NCBI GenBank assembly: GCA_023427545.1
Contig: JAEZBF010000437.1
Span: 1-7,995, forward strand
Direction: 5' to 3'
Length of the DNA stretch: 7,995 bases
Source of the DNA: Pseudomonadota bacterium
GTDB taxonomy: Bacteria; Pseudomonadota; Alphaproteobacteria; Rhizobiales; Devosiaceae
In this document: in pieces, positions 6,778 through 7,995 of the stretch
Layout of the letters: every line of letters starts with the position of its first letter
Position numbering within the stretch: position 1 is the stretch's first letter
The notes under the pieces: model-generated
The model's database searches: none
What the model was told of the DNA's origin: nothing
The model's input: only the letters and a program-made list of their open reading frames with translations
Program-made: the position numbers and the translations under genes

Positions 6778-7299
6778 CTAGTTGAGGTTGATCCGCATCT
6801 CGACGCGGCGGTTCACCGGGTCGTAGGGATCGGCAACGCGGGGCGAAGCCTCGCCGTTACCAACAGGCATGAGCCGCTCTGCGGGAACGCCCTGGCTCAT
6901 GAGGTAGCTCGCGACCGACTTCGCGCGCTCGGTCGAAAGGCCCTGATTGTAGACCTCGGTACCGCGGGCGTCGGTGTAGCCCTCGATCGCGAACTTGGCG
7001 CCCGACAGGCGCGGATCCGCAAGCGCGGTCGCGACCTGCTTGAGGTTGTCGACGGCGTCGGGGGTGAGCGTCGCCGAAGCGAGCTCGAAGTTGACCATGA
7101 CGTCGAAGCCCGCCGGCTTGGCGGACTGGGCGCATTCCGCCGCGGTGCCCACGCAGATGCCGCGGGTCGCACCGATGTCGGCTGATTTCAGAAGGGCGCC
7201 GACCACATCGTCGGCAGTGTACTTGGCATCACCAGCGTAAGCCGCCCCGGCGAGCATCGCCAAACCGGATACTGCCATAGCAAGCATCATTTTGCGCAT
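6778..7299 (-). CDS. Exported OmpA-family peptidoglycan-binding protein of the T6SS cluster
   Basis: This encodes 173 residues from ATG 7299, chosen because GGAGG lies nine bases upstream and a signal peptide starts there. A longer frame from 7365 would bury that signal peptide. Residues 1-22 (MRKMMLAMAVSGLAMLAGAAYA) form a charged start and hydrophobic core ending AYA, a signal peptidase I site. There is no lipobox, so it is not a lipoprotein. Cys49 and Cys56 could form a disulphide in the periplasm. Residues 65-173 are an OmpA C-terminal-like domain with GYTDARG (107-113), N-x-x-LS-x-x-RA (118-126) and NRRVE (163-167). Asp110 and Arg125 match the pair that binds diaminopimelate in OmpA, with the same 15-residue spacing. 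No beta-barrel is present. By position it probably links the T6SS envelope complex to the cell wall, like TagL or TagN, but it lacks their membrane anchors. That role is inferred. Confidence 0.88.
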   Translation of the reverse strand: MRKMMLAMAVSGLAMLAGAAYAGDAKYTADDVVGALLKSADIGATRGICVGTAAECAQSAKPAGFDVMVNFELASATLTPDAVDNLKQVATALADPRLSGAKFAIEGYTDARGTEVYNQGLSTERAKSVASYLMSQGVPAERLMPVGNGEASPRVADPYDPVNRRVEMRINLN

Positions 7300-7336
7300 T
7301 TGCGGTCGCCTCCGAACGAGTTCGTCTGAACGTCGA

Positions 7337-7365
7337 AACCTACTTTCAACGTCTTCGAGAGTCAA
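7337..7365 (-). promoter_or_regulatory. Candidate sigma70-type promoter before the OmpA-like gene
   Basis: On the minus strand, TTGACT (7365-7360) and TAGGTT (7342-7337) are separated by exactly 17 bases. They lie in the 117-bp gap between tagH and the OmpA-like gene. The -35 matches five of six consensus bases and the -10 three of six. A start near 7330 would leave a leader of about 30 bases including the GGAGG site. This is a sequence match only and may be chance. Confidence 0.3.
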
Positions 7366-7416
7366 GGTAAGCGCCTCCTCCTGAACCTCGGCTGAACAGT
7401 TTCTCGCGCGTACTAT

Positions 7417-7995
7417 TCAGGTCTTGTTGGAGGCGTCGTAAGCTTCGGCGAAGTAGGTCAGGAACAGGTCGAGGATGCCGTTCTCGTAGGGTTCGGTCTT
7501 GGCGTTCCAGCGCTCGACGTAGAGGTCCCAAGCGCGCGCCTTCTTGGAGCCGAACACCGAGTCGCCGACCTTGTCCTCGATGTAATCTGGGGTGAGGTCC
7601 TCGGCAATACGGGCGAGCGCCTTCTGCATGGCGGAATAGGTCGCCACCTCGTGCGCCTTGATGTTCTCGAAGCCTTCCTTGAAGCTTTGCGCCGCCGTCA
7701 GGTAGCCGCTGCGGTTGCGCGCGAACATCACCTCGAGCGCTTCCCGGACGTCCGGGATGAACTTGAGCGGATTGTTGTTCTGCGCCGTGATCATCGTGCG
7801 GTTGCCGCTCTTGGCCATGAGCTTGGCGGCCGCACGGGCGCGCAGCAGGCCGGCAAGCTGTTCGGTCACCACACGCAGGATCGCCCCGAGCTCGGCCGCG
7901 ACGTCATCGGGCGGCCGGCCGGCGAACGCCTGCGGGGAGAACCCGGCGGCATTGGCGAGCGCGGCGATGAATGCGGTCGCCGGCATGTCCTGTCC
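7417..7995 (-). CDS. tagH: TagH/Fha (ImpI) type T6SS FHA-domain protein, C-terminal part only
   Basis: The frame is open to the right edge, giving 192 residues that end ASNKT at the TGA at 7417. The true start lies outside, and the ATG at 7986 is internal. The visible part matches the conserved C-terminal domain of T6SS-associated FHA proteins. It has a hydrophobic FIAALANAAGFSPQAFAG opening, then LRVVTEQLAGLLRARAAAK. RTMITAQNNNPLKF (with the diagnostic NNPLKF) follows, then the helical ALEVMF, AAQSFKEGFENIKAHEVA and AMQKALARI segments and a final ARAWDLYVERW. In systems studied so far the N-terminal FHA domain binds phospho-threonine and connects a PpkA-type kinase to assembly. That domain is not in this window, so its presence is inferred from the family. 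Full-length members are usually 400-600 residues. Confidence 0.88.
   Translation of the reverse strand, partial: GQDMPATAFIAALANAAGFSPQAFAGRPPDDVAAELGAILRVVTEQLAGLLRARAAAKLMAKSGNRTMITAQNNNPLKFIPDVREALEVMFARNRSGYLTAAQSFKEGFENIKAHEVATYSAMQKALARIAEDLTPDYIEDKVGDSVFGSKKARAWDLYVERWNAKTEPYENGILDLFLTYFAEAYDASNKT

Noticed and set aside
5152..7185. Open frame of about 677 codons on the plus strand opposite tssA and the OmpA-like gene
   Set aside because: This is another antisense shadow. It contains the 48-bp repeats only because it reads the same DNA, and its product looks low-complexity and Arg-rich. The minus-strand frames carry clear family motifs and ribosome sites.
7300..7365. Longer N-terminus for the OmpA-like protein starting at ATG 7365
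   Set aside because: It would place a charged 22-residue segment before a clear signal peptide. ATG 7299 has a GGAGG site at good spacing, while 7365 lies on the candidate -35.

Overview
The window is a section of a type VI secretion system (T6SS) gene cluster. Every supported gene lies on the minus strand, so transcription runs from the right edge to the left. In that order the genes are: tagH/fha (C-terminal part only), a secreted OmpA-family peptidoglycan-binding protein, tssA, tssB, tssC, hcp, tssE and tssF (N-terminal part only). The base composition is strongly GC-rich and codons favour G/C at the third position. This leaves long open frames on the opposite strand that are not genes. 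Composition, gene order and protein character suggest a GC-rich proteobacterium, most likely an alphaproteobacterium. No taxonomic marker is present, so this is a weak inference.

Region by region: 7417-7995 is the C-terminal domain of the FHA-type regulator/scaffold. 7300-7416 is a gap with a candidate promoter. 6778-7299 encodes an exported OmpA-like protein with the aspartate and arginine expected to bind peptidoglycan. 4996-6720 encodes an unusually built TssA. 4907-4995 is a relatively AT-rich gap with a perfect inverted repeat overlapping a TTGACA hexamer. 4364-4906 and 2807-4297 encode the two sheath subunits. 2231-2713 encodes the Hcp tube protein, followed by a strong GC hairpin at 2167-2199. 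1551-2117 encodes the baseplate protein TssE, which overlaps the tssF start by four bases. tssF runs off the left edge.

How the parts work together, from established T6SS knowledge: TssE and TssF belong to the baseplate. Hcp stacks into the inner tube, TssB and TssC form the contractile sheath around it, and TssA caps or primes tube and sheath growth. TagH (Fha) is typically the phospho-threonine sensing partner of a kinase/phosphatase switch, and OmpA-like proteins anchor the trans-envelope complex to peptidoglycan. The baseplate genes tssK and tssG, the membrane genes tssJLM, tssH (clpV), vgrG and the effectors are not in this window and would be expected outside it.

The core machinery is conventional. 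The part that stands out is TssA. A complete short-type TssA (residues about 1-360) is extended by five tandem 16-residue repeats built on a DAWGxPI motif, then by a Pro/Glu-rich linker, then by a second copy of the TssA C-terminal module. I found no mobile elements, tRNA or rRNA genes, CRISPR arrays or attachment sites.
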